Shown: positions 19,297 to 28,649 of the stretch, in pieces | Layout of the letters: the number at the start of each line of letters is the position of its first letter | Numbering within the stretch: the stretch's first letter is position 1 | NCBI GenBank assembly: GCA_965221415.1 | Contig: OZ244887.1 | Location: 1,612,001-1,676,000 of the forward strand | Reading direction: 5' to 3' | Origin: UBA8337 sp965221415 | GTDB taxonomy: Bacteria; Pseudomonadota; Alphaproteobacteria; RS24 | DNA length: 64,000 bases | The notes under the pieces: model-generated | Told to the model about the DNA's origin: nothing | Database searches by the model: none | The model's input: only the letters and a program-made list of their open reading frames with translations | Position numbers and translations under genes: made by a program

Positions 19297-20106
19297 TTAG
19301 CTTTTGAGCCGCCACCCGCGCATGAGTAACATCTGGCAGCCCACCGCCGAAATAACCGTCAGACTGGTGAGAAAAATCACCCCAACCCATAGCGACTCTT
19401 CGGCTTGCCCCGTGAGCGCATAGCGAAAGCCATCAATCATATAAAAGAACGGATTATACTGCGTCACCGTATAGGCAAAATCGGGCAGTTGCTTCACCGA
19501 GTAAAAAGTCCCCGACAAAAACGATAAGGGCGTGATGATGAAATTACTCACCGTCGCCAAATGGTCGAATTTTTCTGCCCAAATGCCGCCCACCAAACCA
19601 ATCTGTGCGAGCCATACTGAGGCGATGGTCGCGTAAAAAATCGCCGCCAGTATATTATGAACCGACAGGTCGATAAAAAACGACATGCCAATAAACGTCC
19701 CCAAACCAACAAATAGGCCACGCGTGACCCCGCCCATTATAATCGCAATATTCAGCTCCAATGGCGATAGCGGCGGCATTAAATAATCCACCACAGTGCC
19801 TTGCACCTTAGCAACCAACAATGCCGACGATGAATTCGCAAAAGCATTCTGCACCATCGCCATCATAATCAGGCCGGGGGCGAGAAAATTAATAAACGGC
19901 ACGCCGTTAATATTCGGGCGCAATCCCGCCAGCGCCAGTGAAAAAATCGCCAAAAACAATAAGGTCGTTATCATGGGCGCAATCAGCGTTTGCATCCAGA
20001 CTTTCAAAAAGCGATGCACCTCTTTGCGATAGAGCGTCCACATGCCGAGCCAATTAAATCGCCCGAAATGCCGCACACCCAATTCAGAATAGCTACCCGT
20101 TTCCAT
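19297..20106 (-). CDS. ABC-2 type transporter permease
   Basis: A 269-residue membrane protein with a cytosolic N-terminal stretch (LYRKEVHRFLKVW) followed by six hydrophobic segments, the ABC-2 layout of polysaccharide, lipid or drug exporters. The family region near PDFAYTVTQYNPFFYMIDGFR is present. I prefer the ATG at 20106 over the TTG at 20124. No ATPase subunit is adjacent: gcrA lies upstream in the opposite direction, so the partner must be elsewhere. Terminated before argD. Confidence 0.85.
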   Translation of the reverse strand: METGSYSELGVRHFGRFNWLGMWTLYRKEVHRFLKVWMQTLIAPMITTLLFLAIFSLALAGLRPNINGVPFINFLAPGLIMMAMVQNAFANSSSALLVAKVQGTVVDYLMPPLSPLELNIAIIMGGVTRGLFVGLGTFIGMSFFIDLSVHNILAAIFYATIASVWLAQIGLVGGIWAEKFDHLATVSNFIITPLSFLSGTFYSVKQLPDFAYTVTQYNPFFYMIDGFRYALTGQAEESLWVGVIFLTSLTVISAVGCQMLLMRGWRLKS

Positions 20107-20267
20107 GGCCAGACCATAGGCCAATTTGGCGCCGATGGAACTCGAATCATGTGGATAAGCGACAAAAGCTATTGCTCATTCCCCACTATATTTAGTAGAG
20201 ATATGAACAGAGCCTACTATATATGGCATCTAACTCATTGTTGGGAAACTTAATCTGGAGGGAAAAA

Positions 20268-20747
20268 ATGGCTTGGACCGATGATCGCGTTGAAATGCTT
20301 AAACAATTATGGACGGACGGCTTAAGTGCAAGCCAAATCGCCCGCAAAATGGGCGGAGTCACCCGCAATGCCGTTATCGGCAAAGTGCATCGGCTGGGTC
20401 TTTCAGGCCGCGCCACGCCAGCGCGGGTGTCAACGGCGCGGGTATCGACGGACTCCGCACGGTCGCGCCCCTCAACCCCATCGCTATCGGGCAATAGTCG
20501 GTTTCGCAGCACCGACCTTGACGATATTAAAGACCAGGTCATACCAGAACCCATTTTGAGCGCAGAAGAACGCGCCAGTGTGCTGCACCTGACGGAGCAT
20601 ACCTGCAAATGGCCGATTGGCGACCCGGGCACCACCGAGTTTCATTTCTGCGGCGCGCGCGCCAAAAGCGGCAGCCCCTATTGCACGACTCACGCCGAGC
20701 AAGCCTATCAACCGCTTGAACGTCGGCGTAAGCGCAAAACAGTCTAA
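20268..20747 (+). CDS. gcrA: GcrA cell cycle regulator
   Basis: A 159-residue protein. The N-terminal helix-turn-helix (residues 1-45: WTDDRVEMLKQLW, SASQIARKMG, RNAVIGKVHRLGL) is diagnostic. A Ser/Thr/Pro/Arg-rich linker and a C-terminal segment with several Cys and His (CKWPIGDPG, FHFCGA, YCTTHAE) follow. In Caulobacter, GcrA binds sigma70 and GANTC-methylated promoters to activate S-phase genes. The ATG at 20268 follows GGAGGG. One GANTC site (GAATC, 20144-20148) lies 120 bases upstream. The protein supports the alphaproteobacterial assignment. Confidence 0.94.
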   Translation: MAWTDDRVEMLKQLWTDGLSASQIARKMGGVTRNAVIGKVHRLGLSGRATPARVSTARVSTDSARSRPSTPSLSGNSRFRSTDLDDIKDQVIPEPILSAEERASVLHLTEHTCKWPIGDPGTTEFHFCGARAKSGSPYCTTHAEQAYQPLERRRKRKTV

Positions 20748-20776
20748 TCCACGAACCAATTTAAAGGAGGCTCATC

Positions 20777-21601
20777 ATGCGCCAATTCAAAGATAAAGTC
20801 TGCGTCATCACCGGCGCGGCAAGCGGTATCGGTGCAGCTTGTGCGCGCGCCATGGCCGCCGACGGAGCAATCGTTATCGGCTGCGATTTGCGCATGGATA
20901 TGCTCGCCGAAGTGGAAAAGCAAGTGCAAGAAGCCGGCGGGCGCATGGAAAGCCATATGCTCGATGTGTCCGACCGCGATGCGATGTTTGCCCTCGCCGA
21001 CAAAGTCGCGGCTGCCCATGGCGGTGCCGATTTAATCCTCAATAATGCAGGCGTTGCCCATTCCGCCACGGTCGAAGAAATGACGCTCGATAATCTTAAC
21101 TGGATTATGGATATCGATTTTTGGGGCGTGGTCTATGGCACGCAAGCCTTCTTACCGCAGATTATCGAACGCGGCGGCAATGTCGCAAATGTATCGTCGA
21201 TTTTCGGCCTTGTCGGTGTCCCAACACAATCGGCATATAATGCAGCCAAATACGCCGTCTTAGGATTCACCGAAGCCCTGCGCCATGAAATGAAAGAACG
21301 CGGGGTCGGCGTAAGCTGCATCCATCCGGGCGGCATCAACACCAATATCGTGCGCCATGCACGCTTCCAACAAGGCCCCGACATGGAGGCCGAACGCGAA
21401 GAAGCCATCCAAAACTTCAAAAATTTTACCATTACAGAACCAGAAGGCGCGGCCAAAGTCATCATGAAAGGCATCCGCAAAAATAAGCCCCGCATCCTCA
21501 TCGGCGTCGATGCGCTGATGGTCGATTGGGCGCGCCGCTTGTTTCCCGCAGCCTATATGCGCCTTCTGCCGTTCCTCAATAATATCGGCTCAGACGACTA
21601 A
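20777..21601 (+). CDS. short-chain dehydrogenase/reductase
   Basis: A 274-residue classical SDR oxidoreductase. The cofactor loop TGAASGIG (about residues 14-21), NNAG (about 91) and the catalytic Tyr-Lys in YNAAKYA (about 153) with an upstream Ser are all present. It would reduce or oxidise a hydroxyl/keto group with NAD(P)H; the substrate is unknown. AAAGGAGG at 20762-20769 marks the start. A perfect 12-base tandem repeat (21595-21618) overlaps the stop codon. Confidence 0.9.
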   Translation: MRQFKDKVCVITGAASGIGAACARAMAADGAIVIGCDLRMDMLAEVEKQVQEAGGRMESHMLDVSDRDAMFALADKVAAAHGGADLILNNAGVAHSATVEEMTLDNLNWIMDIDFWGVVYGTQAFLPQIIERGGNVANVSSIFGLVGVPTQSAYNAAKYAVLGFTEALRHEMKERGVGVSCIHPGGINTNIVRHARFQQGPDMEAEREEAIQNFKNFTITEPEGAAKVIMKGIRKNKPRILIGVDALMVDWARRLFPAAYMRLLPFLNNIGSDD

Positions 21602-21626
21602 GCCATCGACTAAGCCATATCAACGC

Positions 21627-21655
21627 TTGACGCTTTTGATTGTTCGCCTTATACC
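21627..21655 (+). promoter_or_regulatory. candidate promoter of the iron-type binding protein, with possible iron-responsive operator
   Basis: TTGACG at 21627-21632 and TATACC at 21650-21655 are spaced by 17 bases, a good sigma70 match. Immediately downstream, 21660-21690 is A+T rich with inverted ATAATCATT and GATAATG halves, recalling Fur/Irr boxes. The promoter is moderately supported; the operator is inference. Confidence 0.5.
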
Positions 21656-21698
21656 CTGCACATAATAATCATTCTTAATTGCAGATAATGAGGCGAGC

Positions 21699-22730
21699 GT
21701 GATACTCAAGATAAAAAGATTTTCGAGTTTAGGGTTTTTGCTGTGGATGCTGGCCGCAAGCGGGGCGGCACACGCAGACCCTCATGTAAATGTATATTCT
21801 TATCGGCAGCCTTTTTTAATCGAACCTTTATTCGACAGATTTACGGCGCAGACTGGTATCAAAGTGCGGGTTATCTTCGCCAAAAAAGGGCTGATTGAGC
21901 GCGTTAAAACCGAAGGCGCACGCTCGCCCGCCGACCTTATCCTCACCACGGATATTGGTCGCTTGGTGGCGGCGCGTGAGATTGCGCAAGGCCTTGAGTC
22001 GCCCATTTTGGCGACCCATATTCCGCCCGAAGCACGCGGCGGTGACAATAAATGGTTCGCGCTTACATGGCGGGCGCGAGTTGTTTTTGCGTCCAAACAA
22101 CGCGTGCGCGAAAATCAGCTGAGCTTTGCCGAATTGGCCGATGCAAAATGGCGCGGGCGGATTTGCCTACGCTCAGGTCAGCACCCTTATAATATCGCCT
22201 TATTCGCGGGTCTGTTGGCGCATATGGGCGAGGCTGACTTTCGCACATGGCTGACGGGGCTGAAAGCCAATTTGGTGGCGCGGCCATCGGGCAATGACCG
22301 CGCCCAAGTCCGCCGCGTTTATGGCGGGGCTTGCGATATCGCCATCGGCAATACTTATTATATGGGCAAAATGCAAACCAATGAGAAAAAGCCAGAGCAA
22401 AAGGCGTGGGCGCGCTCGGTGAAGCTGATTTTTCCGACTATGCCTGAAGGTGGAGCGCATGTGAATGTCTCTGGAATGGCCATGGCCAAACACGCGCCCA
22501 ATCGCCAAGCTGCTATCAAGCTGATGGAATTTTTAGTGTCCGATGAGGCGCAAAAAATCTATGCCGAGGTGAATTATGAATATCCTATCCGCGCCGATAT
22601 CGCGCCGTCTCAGCGCGTGACCAGTTGGGGCAGCTTCACCCATGATAAATTGTCGCTCGACCGATTGGCCGCCTTGCGGATGCGTGCCAGTCAATTAGTT
22701 GACGAAACGGGCTTTAATGACGGGCCTTAA
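21699..22730 (+). CDS. ABC transporter substrate-binding protein, Fe(3+) type
   Basis: A 343-residue periplasmic protein with a cleavable signal peptide (about residues 1-26, ending AHA). The mature start NVYSYR and the paired tyrosines in GNTYYMGKM (about residue 222) match the FbpA/FutA/IdiA ferric-ion-binding family, in which adjacent Tyr residues coordinate Fe3+. Start is GTG at 21699 after GAGG. No permease or ATPase gene follows, so it must work with a transporter encoded elsewhere. It has its own promoter. Confidence 0.87.
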   Translation: MILKIKRFSSLGFLLWMLAASGAAHADPHVNVYSYRQPFLIEPLFDRFTAQTGIKVRVIFAKKGLIERVKTEGARSPADLILTTDIGRLVAAREIAQGLESPILATHIPPEARGGDNKWFALTWRARVVFASKQRVRENQLSFAELADAKWRGRICLRSGQHPYNIALFAGLLAHMGEADFRTWLTGLKANLVARPSGNDRAQVRRVYGGACDIAIGNTYYMGKMQTNEKKPEQKAWARSVKLIFPTMPEGGAHVNVSGMAMAKHAPNRQAAIKLMEFLVSDEAQKIYAEVNYEYPIRADIAPSQRVTSWGSFTHDKLSLDRLAALRMRASQLVDETGFNDGP

Positions 22731-22766
22731 TGTGGCACAGTTGAGGTCTGATAAGGGAGGCGGCCC

Positions 22767-23177
22767 ATGAAAATAACAGGTGGATGCTATTGCGGTGATA
22801 TCCGCTACGAAGCAGATGGTGACATGCTGATGAAGGCGGCGTGCCATTGTCGTGAATGCCAATATATTTCTGGCGGGTCGGCGAATTTAATCGTTGGCAT
22901 GGCCGAGGCCGGCGTTAGCTATACCAAAGGCACGCCTGCAAAATTTATCCGCGATGATATTGACGATGCCGTGGTGCGCGAGTTTTGCGGACGCTGTGGC
23001 ACACCGATATTAACCCGCACGCCCCAAATGCCCGGCGTGGTTTTCATCAAAATCGGCTCGCTGGATGAGCCGCAAAACTTTGTCGCCCCCGATGTCGCCA
23101 TCCATACGGATGACAAGCACGACTTCCACCTCATCGCTGAGGGGGTCGCACAATTTGGACGACTACCGCCCGCTTAA
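22767..23177 (+). CDS. GFA/CENP-V family zinc-binding protein
   Basis: A 136-residue protein with the zinc-site cysteines of the glutathione-dependent formaldehyde-activating (GFA) fold: GGCYCG at the N-terminus, CHCRECQ near residue 27 and FCGRCGTPI near residue 76. Only some relatives act on S-hydroxymethylglutathione; most have no known substrate. AAGGGAGG lies upstream of the ATG. It sits between the iron-binding protein and a crotonase without evident linkage. Confidence 0.88.
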   Translation: MKITGGCYCGDIRYEADGDMLMKAACHCRECQYISGGSANLIVGMAEAGVSYTKGTPAKFIRDDIDDAVVREFCGRCGTPILTRTPQMPGVVFIKIGSLDEPQNFVAPDVAIHTDDKHDFHLIAEGVAQFGRLPPA

Positions 23178-23247
23178 GCCATCGCATTGACACAAAACCA
23201 TTGCGCGTGTTCAATGCCGCCATATCACCATCTTGGGAGACAAAACA

Positions 23248-24021
23248 ATGAGTGACACACAAGAAGAAGTATTAGTCGACGTTTCAGACGGCGTGATGAC
23301 CATCACCATGAACCGTCCGCAAGCCAAAAACGCCATGAATAAATCTATGGCCGAAGGCATTTCCGCCACGATTGACGAGTTCGAAGCTAACCCCGATATC
23401 CGCGTTGCCGTGTTGACGGGCAATGGCGGCACGTTCTGCTCGGGCATGGACTTAAAAGGATTCCTCGCCGGCGAAACACCCTCAGTGGAAGGACGCGGGT
23501 TTGGCGGTCTGTCGCAATACTCACCTGCCAAACCGCTAATTGCCGCCACAGAAGGCTACGCCTTGGCGGGTGGTTTTGAATTGGTGCTGTCGTGCGATTT
23601 GGTCGTCGCGGCGGAAACAACCAAATTCGGACTGCCCGAAGTCAAGCGGTCGCTGGTCGCAGGTGCGGGCGGCGTTTTCCGTCTGCCGCAACAAATCCCG
23701 CAACGCATCGCCATGGAAATGGTCATGACGGGCGACCATTACACCGCCGAGCGCATGTATGAAGTCGGCCTTATCAATGCCGTAACCCCAGAAGGCAAAG
23801 CGCTCGACGGTGCCAAAGAATTAGCCGCCCGCATCGCCATTAACGGCCCACTGGCAACGGCTGCCTCGAAGAAAATCATGCAAGAATATGTGACGTGGCC
23901 GCATGACGAAATCTGGGACCGTCAGCAGAAAATCATGGGGCCGGTGTTTGCATCGGACGACGCCCGCGAAGGCGCAACTGCCTTTGCTGAAAAACGCGCA
24001 CCCGTCTGGAAAGGCAAGTAG
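23248..24021 (+). CDS. enoyl-CoA hydratase/isomerase (crotonase) family protein
   Basis: A 257-residue crotonase-fold protein. The oxyanion-hole segments are GGTFCSGMDLKGF (about residue 60) and EGYALAGGFEL (about 100), and an acidic position in GLPEVKRSLVAGAGG (about 132) fits the catalytic region. The ATG at 23248, preceded by GGGAG, is preferred to the in-frame TTG at 23233. It probably acts on an acyl-CoA in fatty acid or side-chain degradation. The tail faces the AEC transporter with four bases between. Confidence 0.88.
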   Translation: MSDTQEEVLVDVSDGVMTITMNRPQAKNAMNKSMAEGISATIDEFEANPDIRVAVLTGNGGTFCSGMDLKGFLAGETPSVEGRGFGGLSQYSPAKPLIAATEGYALAGGFELVLSCDLVVAAETTKFGLPEVKRSLVAGAGGVFRLPQQIPQRIAMEMVMTGDHYTAERMYEVGLINAVTPEGKALDGAKELAARIAINGPLATAASKKIMQEYVTWPHDEIWDRQQKIMGPVFASDDAREGATAFAEKRAPVWKGK

Positions 24022-24025
24022 CCTC

Positions 24026-24976
24026 CTACTGAACCAAAAGTCCGGTAAAGCCAGACAACCAAAGCGCGATGGTGATCGCGCTCAAAAGCGTGGTCAGCAT
24101 GATAGCGCTTGAGGCTTCGGCCTGTGCCGTTTCGTATCGCGTGGCAAAAACCGCCGTGAAAACACCCGTTGGCATCGCCGCCAATACGGTGATGGTGGCA
24201 ACGAAAAGCGGCTCTAGCCCAAACAGATAATGCGCCGCACAAAATACCAATAAGGGCTGCACGCCCAATTTAAACACGGCAATAAATAAAGCCGGCGCAA
24301 CGCTTGTGCGCCACGCGATATGCGCAAGCCGTCCGCCCACAGCAACCAACGCCACGGGAATCGCCGCAGCACCCAATATCTCAAGAAATCGGTCGATGGG
24401 GGTGGCCAATCCCAGTCCCGTCATATTCCACACAACCCCCGCCCCCAAAGCTATCATCACCTGTTGGTCGGACATCGATTTTAAAAGTTTCGGGCCCAAA
24501 TCGCGCAAGGTCAGCGTCGGATTGGTGGTTATCTCCAACCCGATAAGCGCCACGGTAAATACCAAAAGCCCATGAAAAGCCAACACCAGAAATAGCGGCA
24601 AGCCAGCCTCTGAGCCAAAGCCCGTCAGGATAATGGGAATACCAAGCATCACCGTGTTTGAAAAACATGACCCAAAGCCCATAATCACCCGTTCGGAAGG
24701 TCTTTGCTGCGGCATCACAAAACGCGCAGCCGCCATGGAAACCGCCATGGCCGCCAACATGCCCCCATAATAAGATGCCCAAAGCCCCCACGGGATAATC
24801 TCGGGGAACTCGGTCAGAGCGACATTGCGAAACAATAAAGCAGGGGCGGCCACAACGAACACAAAACGGTTTAATGTGTCGACATTTGCCGCCGATAAAA
24901 CGCCACGCCGTGCCACGCCAAACCCGACAATAATGACCGCGATAACGGGAATTATGACCCCAAGAGATTGAAACAT
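24026..24976 (-). CDS. AEC (auxin efflux carrier) family transporter
   Basis: A 316-residue membrane protein with ten likely helices in two five-helix repeats, the bile/arsenite/riboflavin transporter-like fold. Bacterial members of this family carry malate, malonate or other organic anions; the substrate here is unknown. The ATG at 24976 with AGGTG upstream is preferred to the GTG at 24985. Convergent with the crotonase gene. Confidence 0.87.
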   Translation of the reverse strand: MFQSLGVIIPVIAVIIVGFGVARRGVLSAANVDTLNRFVFVVAAPALLFRNVALTEFPEIIPWGLWASYYGGMLAAMAVSMAAARFVMPQQRPSERVIMGFGSCFSNTVMLGIPIILTGFGSEAGLPLFLVLAFHGLLVFTVALIGLEITTNPTLTLRDLGPKLLKSMSDQQVMIALGAGVVWNMTGLGLATPIDRFLEILGAAAIPVALVAVGGRLAHIAWRTSVAPALFIAVFKLGVQPLLVFCAAHYLFGLEPLFVATITVLAAMPTGVFTAVFATRYETAQAEASSAIMLTTLLSAITIALWLSGFTGLLVQ

Positions 24977-25093
24977 AGACCACACCTAACAGATTTTTTG
25001 GCGAAAAACCATCGCCCGTCTATGCGGTTAAGCATTGAACAAGCGGCCTGCAACGCGATAGACTCAAGCTAAAATAAGGTGAGGGCATAGACG

Positions 25094-25522
25094 GTGTTTT
25101 TATTCGAGACTGAAACAGATACGCATTTTGAGTGTCCGTCCTGCGGCCAACGCGGCAGCGTAGCAACGCAAATACTCGACCAAGCGATAGCTGAAACGCC
25201 GCATGTGCGCGTCAGCTGCACAAATTGCTCGACAAAATTTGAGCCCACCAAAACGCAAAACGCGCATGAAGCAAGCCTGCCCGTTTGGTTGAGCGAGACC
25301 GAACATCATACGGTTGAACCTGTCGCACCCGACCCAAAACCGCAACCAGCACCAGATGAAGAGCTATTGAGTGTGTCTGACTCTGATACGGATATCGCGC
25401 CAAAAGAAAAACCCGAAGCATCGCCGCCCTCCGACCGCACGGGCGGCATACAAGCGATAGCGATGAATATTGCCGCGCTGCTGCTTATTCTAGGCGGGTT
25501 TTATTTGCTGGCGGCAAGCTGA
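25094..25522 (+). CDS. MJ0042-type zinc-ribbon protein with C-terminal membrane anchor
   Basis: A 142-residue protein starting at GTG (no ATG is better placed). Two CxxC pairs (about Cys14/17 and Cys42/45) form a zinc ribbon of the kind often seen at the N-terminus of alphaproteobacterial predicted membrane proteins. A long acidic, proline-rich linker (residues about 70-120) leads to a single C-terminal membrane helix (about 122-140). Function unknown; tail-anchored with the ribbon in the cytosol is my inference. Confidence 0.7.
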   Translation: MFLFETETDTHFECPSCGQRGSVATQILDQAIAETPHVRVSCTNCSTKFEPTKTQNAHEASLPVWLSETEHHTVEPVAPDPKPQPAPDEELLSVSDSDTDIAPKEKPEASPPSDRTGGIQAIAMNIAALLLILGGFYLLAAS

Positions 25523-25526
25523 GTAG

Positions 25527-25967
25527 TTACAACCAGCGTCGCACTTTGAGTTTATAATTGCGATATATCTGGCCGAACTCGGCTTCCAGATTTTCTTCTT
25601 CTTTGACAATCCAGATGCGCTGCACAGCGACAATAAACACGGGCACGACGCTCAAGCCCCACAGATTTCCCGTCGCCAACCCCGTGCCACATAAAAGCAC
25701 CGACATGGCGACATAAATCGGATTGCGCGAATACGCAAACAAGCCGTCTTCCATCAATCGCGACGGCTGCCCATCAGGGAGTATCGTTGTCTCTGCCTTG
25801 CCGAAATGGCGCGCCACCAACACAATCACCGTAAACCCAAGCGCCATCAACACGACACCCATATATTGCCAAAGCGGCGACAAAATCAGCTGCATCGCCA
25901 CAAAATAAGCAATCCCTAACTGGCTAAGAATCGCGGCAAGCAGCATGAGGGGCGGATAAAATTTCAT
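25527..25967 (-). CDS. isoprenylcysteine carboxyl methyltransferase-like membrane methyltransferase
   Basis: A 146-residue protein with four hydrophobic segments and the ICMT/PEMT-family region GLFAYSRNPIYVA (about residue 75), followed by EEENLEAEFGQIYRNYKLKVRRW, where the paired Glu residues are typical. Such bacterial proteins use SAM to methylate lipids or unknown small molecules. It sits 12 bases downstream of the PLP enzyme gene, so it is likely part of the same transcript. Confidence 0.8.
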   Translation of the reverse strand: MKFYPPLMLLAAILSQLGIAYFVAMQLILSPLWQYMGVVLMALGFTVIVLVARHFGKAETTILPDGQPSRLMEDGLFAYSRNPIYVAMSVLLCGTGLATGNLWGLSVVPVFIVAVQRIWIVKEEENLEAEFGQIYRNYKLKVRRWL

Positions 25968-25979
25968 GGAAGCAACTCC

Positions 25980-27188
25980 TTAAGCAGAAACCGACAAGGG
26001 CGACCAGATATCGACAATCTTGCCGCGGCGCGATTCTGAGTCAAATATAGCAATTTTCGGAAATTGCAAAAACACCGCCTCGCTTTGATGCGGTCGTAAG
26101 AAAACAAAATCATCGGCTTTGAGCTTCAGATTTTTCGGCCCCGCCAATAATTCCTGATTGCTCGAGCGCCCCATAAGCGGACTTGGCGCAAGCCCTTTAG
26201 GGTACACAGAAGTCGCCATCCAATAGCCGCCATGGGTGAACACCGTCGTGCCTGCGCTCACCGCATCCACAACCCCGCCCGCCTGCGCGCCCGCCGGCAC
26301 GCGTATCCCATCGCTTATTTTCAGCACAGGCGTCGCGATAAACGCCGCCGCCACAAATGGCCTCAGCAGAGGCGTATCAAAATCACTCGGTTTCACCAAA
26401 GCCGACCCCGCAGCCAACTCATTGGCAAGCTGCGTATCCTTATACAAACGAAAAGTGGGACTGCCCGCCATATTGCGCACCATCGCGGCGACATGCGCAG
26501 CACCAAAGTGCTGCGCCGCCTGCTCGCGTGCGTCGCGATAGGCGCGTTGCGTGGCGGTTTTAGCGCGTCGCGGCCACCCCTTCACAGGCGGCAATTTGGT
26601 CAGATGCGGCTCATAGCCCATCAGCCCTGAAAGCGTAAGGCGGGGGTTTTGCGCAATTTGCCCAAGTGCCGCATCAAGTGCTGCGCCCGGTGGCATCCCG
26701 CCGCGATGCAACCCCACATCAATCTCCAAATTAATCCGTAAATTGAGATTCTGCGCCACCGCCAACGCGCCATATTGCTCAAGCCGCGCGGGCGTATCGA
26801 CCAGCCATTGCACATTTTGCAGCGCTGATTTTTGGCGACGCGACAATGTTTTCAACATGCTCGCCAACCCCGCCACTGGCACAGGTTTGCCGAGCAACTG
26901 GTCACATTGCGGCATCGCCGCCAATAATTGCGCCACCATAAGCGCGTTGAAACTCATCAATCTGTCGGTGCGCGCGCGTTTTGCGATATGCGTCAGAAGC
27001 GGCACGCTCGGCAGCGATTTCGCAACAATACGATAGGCCATGCCGCGCGGCATAAAGCTTTTCAATGTGTCGATATTCTGGTTGAGCCGCGCGCGGTCAA
27101 TCACCAATACCGGCTCGCACAGCCCCGCTTTGGCAAGCGCATCTTGCAGCGTCGCAAAATATTTCTGCGTCATAGGGTTGCGGCTCAT
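25980..27188 (-). CDS. PLP-dependent alanine-racemase-fold enzyme (D-threonine aldolase/DSD1 type)
   Basis: A 402-residue fold-type III PLP enzyme. The N-terminal barrel has LVIDRARLNQNI and the cofactor lysine in RIVAKSLPSVPLL (about residue 58). The C-terminal domain resembles the D-serine dehydratase-like domain (HGGYW, then LRPHQSEAVF near 360), but lacks the PNHxC metal motif of true D-serine dehydratases, so the reaction is uncertain. It overlaps the upstream oxidase gene by four bases (ATGA), implying a shared pathway. Confidence 0.78.
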   Translation of the reverse strand: MSRNPMTQKYFATLQDALAKAGLCEPVLVIDRARLNQNIDTLKSFMPRGMAYRIVAKSLPSVPLLTHIAKRARTDRLMSFNALMVAQLLAAMPQCDQLLGKPVPVAGLASMLKTLSRRQKSALQNVQWLVDTPARLEQYGALAVAQNLNLRINLEIDVGLHRGGMPPGAALDAALGQIAQNPRLTLSGLMGYEPHLTKLPPVKGWPRRAKTATQRAYRDAREQAAQHFGAAHVAAMVRNMAGSPTFRLYKDTQLANELAAGSALVKPSDFDTPLLRPFVAAAFIATPVLKISDGIRVPAGAQAGGVVDAVSAGTTVFTHGGYWMATSVYPKGLAPSPLMGRSSNQELLAGPKNLKLKADDFVFLRPHQSEAVFLQFPKIAIFDSESRRGKIVDIWSPLSVSA

Positions 27189-28576
27189 GTCGCGCCCGCA
27201 AATAAATCGCGCAGATATGGATTCAGCAAGCGTCCTTTCGGGTCGAGTTCGCGGCGCAATTTCGCAAAGTCATCGAGCTTCGGATAGAGCGCGCGCATCT
27301 CTTGGGCGTTCACCGAGTTTAATTTCCCCCAATGCGGTCGCCCGCCTGCGCGGCGGAAAATAGGCTCAACTTTGGTGAATAGAAAATCATACGCATCAGG
27401 CGCATGCGTATGCACCGCCACCGAAATGCGCGGGGCGTTAAAGGGCGACAACCAAGCCGTGTCAGGCGCGGTCAACCGACACTCAAACGGGAAAAATACA
27501 TCTGGATGCTCGCGCTCGATAAGCACGCGCACCTCATCCATGGCTTCAAGTCCGCGCTCAACGGGCAAATGATATTCCATCTCGTTGAACGGCACATTGC
27601 GCGCGCTCGCCAAAAGTCGCCAGCTCTCGCCGATAGTATTTTCTTCTGGCGCATTCGAAATCGCCCACGCCAATAAGCGTCTGCGCAAGGACGGAAACCA
27701 CCGCACATAATCGCGCAACGCCTTTAGCTGCATCACCCCATCATCGCTTTCATCGGGGGCGCGTGGCGTGTCAGGCGCGTCGGTCTCATCATGGGCGATG
27801 CACATCGCCGTATCAGAAAAAGGCAAATATAAAAACTCAAAATTGCGGTGGCGCGCCCATAAGTTTTGCGCATCCGCCACCACATCCGCGTAAGGAGCAA
27901 ACCAAACCCGTCGATGCAATTTATGGCGCGGCACAAGCTGCACCTCAATCTCGGTCAACACACCCAGCGCGCCCAAAGCCACCTGAGCCGCAGGCAAAAG
28001 CGCCGCATCGCGCGTGCGGCTAATATGCAGCTCTTCGCCCGCCCCCGTAATCATTTTCAGCCCCTGAATCTCTGCCGCCAGACAGGGCAGATTTTTGCCT
28101 GTGCCATGGGTCGCCGTCGAGGTCGCGCCTGCAAGCGTCTGCACATCAATGTCGCCCAGATTACGAAACGCCAACCCTTGCGCCGATAATTGCGGCGACA
28201 AATCTCTGAGCCGTGCGCCTGCGCCCATCCACGCGGTTTGACGCTCAGCGTCCACCGAGCCGACGGCGTTGAAATGGTCGAGCTTTAAAATGGCGCCATC
28301 GGCAGGCACGAGCGGCATCCAGCTATGACCCGCACCGACAGGGCGCACCGCACCTTTTGTGCTGCGCATCAAATGCGCCAATTCGGCGGTGTCTTTGGGC
28401 GTGACGATAGCCCCGCGCGATGGCGGCAGCGATTTCGACCAATTCTGCCATCCCATATCAGATGCGCCTCCTTTTTTTGAAGATGCTGGCGTTTGCGCCG
28501 CGGCGGGCGTTTCAGCTGACAAAAAACTCACCAAAGCTGACAGCCCCAAAGCCTCTACCAATCGCCGCCTTTGCAT
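27185..28576 (-). CDS. FAD-linked oxidase of the aldonolactone oxidase family
   Basis: A 463-residue protein beginning with an export signal that contains RRR before a hydrophobic run and an AAA region (residues 1-28), possibly Tat-type. The FAD-binding half has GAGHSW (about residue 80) and STATHGTGKN (about 135). The C-terminal D-arabinono-1,4-lactone oxidase half ends with PHWGKLN. Relatives oxidise sugar lactones or alditols at C1. Translationally coupled to the PLP enzyme downstream, a combination I do not recognise as a named pathway. Confidence 0.83.
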   Translation of the reverse strand: MQRRRLVEALGLSALVSFLSAETPAAAQTPASSKKGGASDMGWQNWSKSLPPSRGAIVTPKDTAELAHLMRSTKGAVRPVGAGHSWMPLVPADGAILKLDHFNAVGSVDAERQTAWMGAGARLRDLSPQLSAQGLAFRNLGDIDVQTLAGATSTATHGTGKNLPCLAAEIQGLKMITGAGEELHISRTRDAALLPAAQVALGALGVLTEIEVQLVPRHKLHRRVWFAPYADVVADAQNLWARHRNFEFLYLPFSDTAMCIAHDETDAPDTPRAPDESDDGVMQLKALRDYVRWFPSLRRRLLAWAISNAPEENTIGESWRLLASARNVPFNEMEYHLPVERGLEAMDEVRVLIEREHPDVFFPFECRLTAPDTAWLSPFNAPRISVAVHTHAPDAYDFLFTKVEPIFRRAGGRPHWGKLNSVNAQEMRALYPKLDDFAKLRRELDPKGRLLNPYLRDLFAGAT

Positions 28577-28649
28577 ATTCCATCCCCCGCAATGATACCT
28601 AAAGGCTATAAGCGCGGCGCATGATTGGCAAGAGCTGTCTCATCACTTC

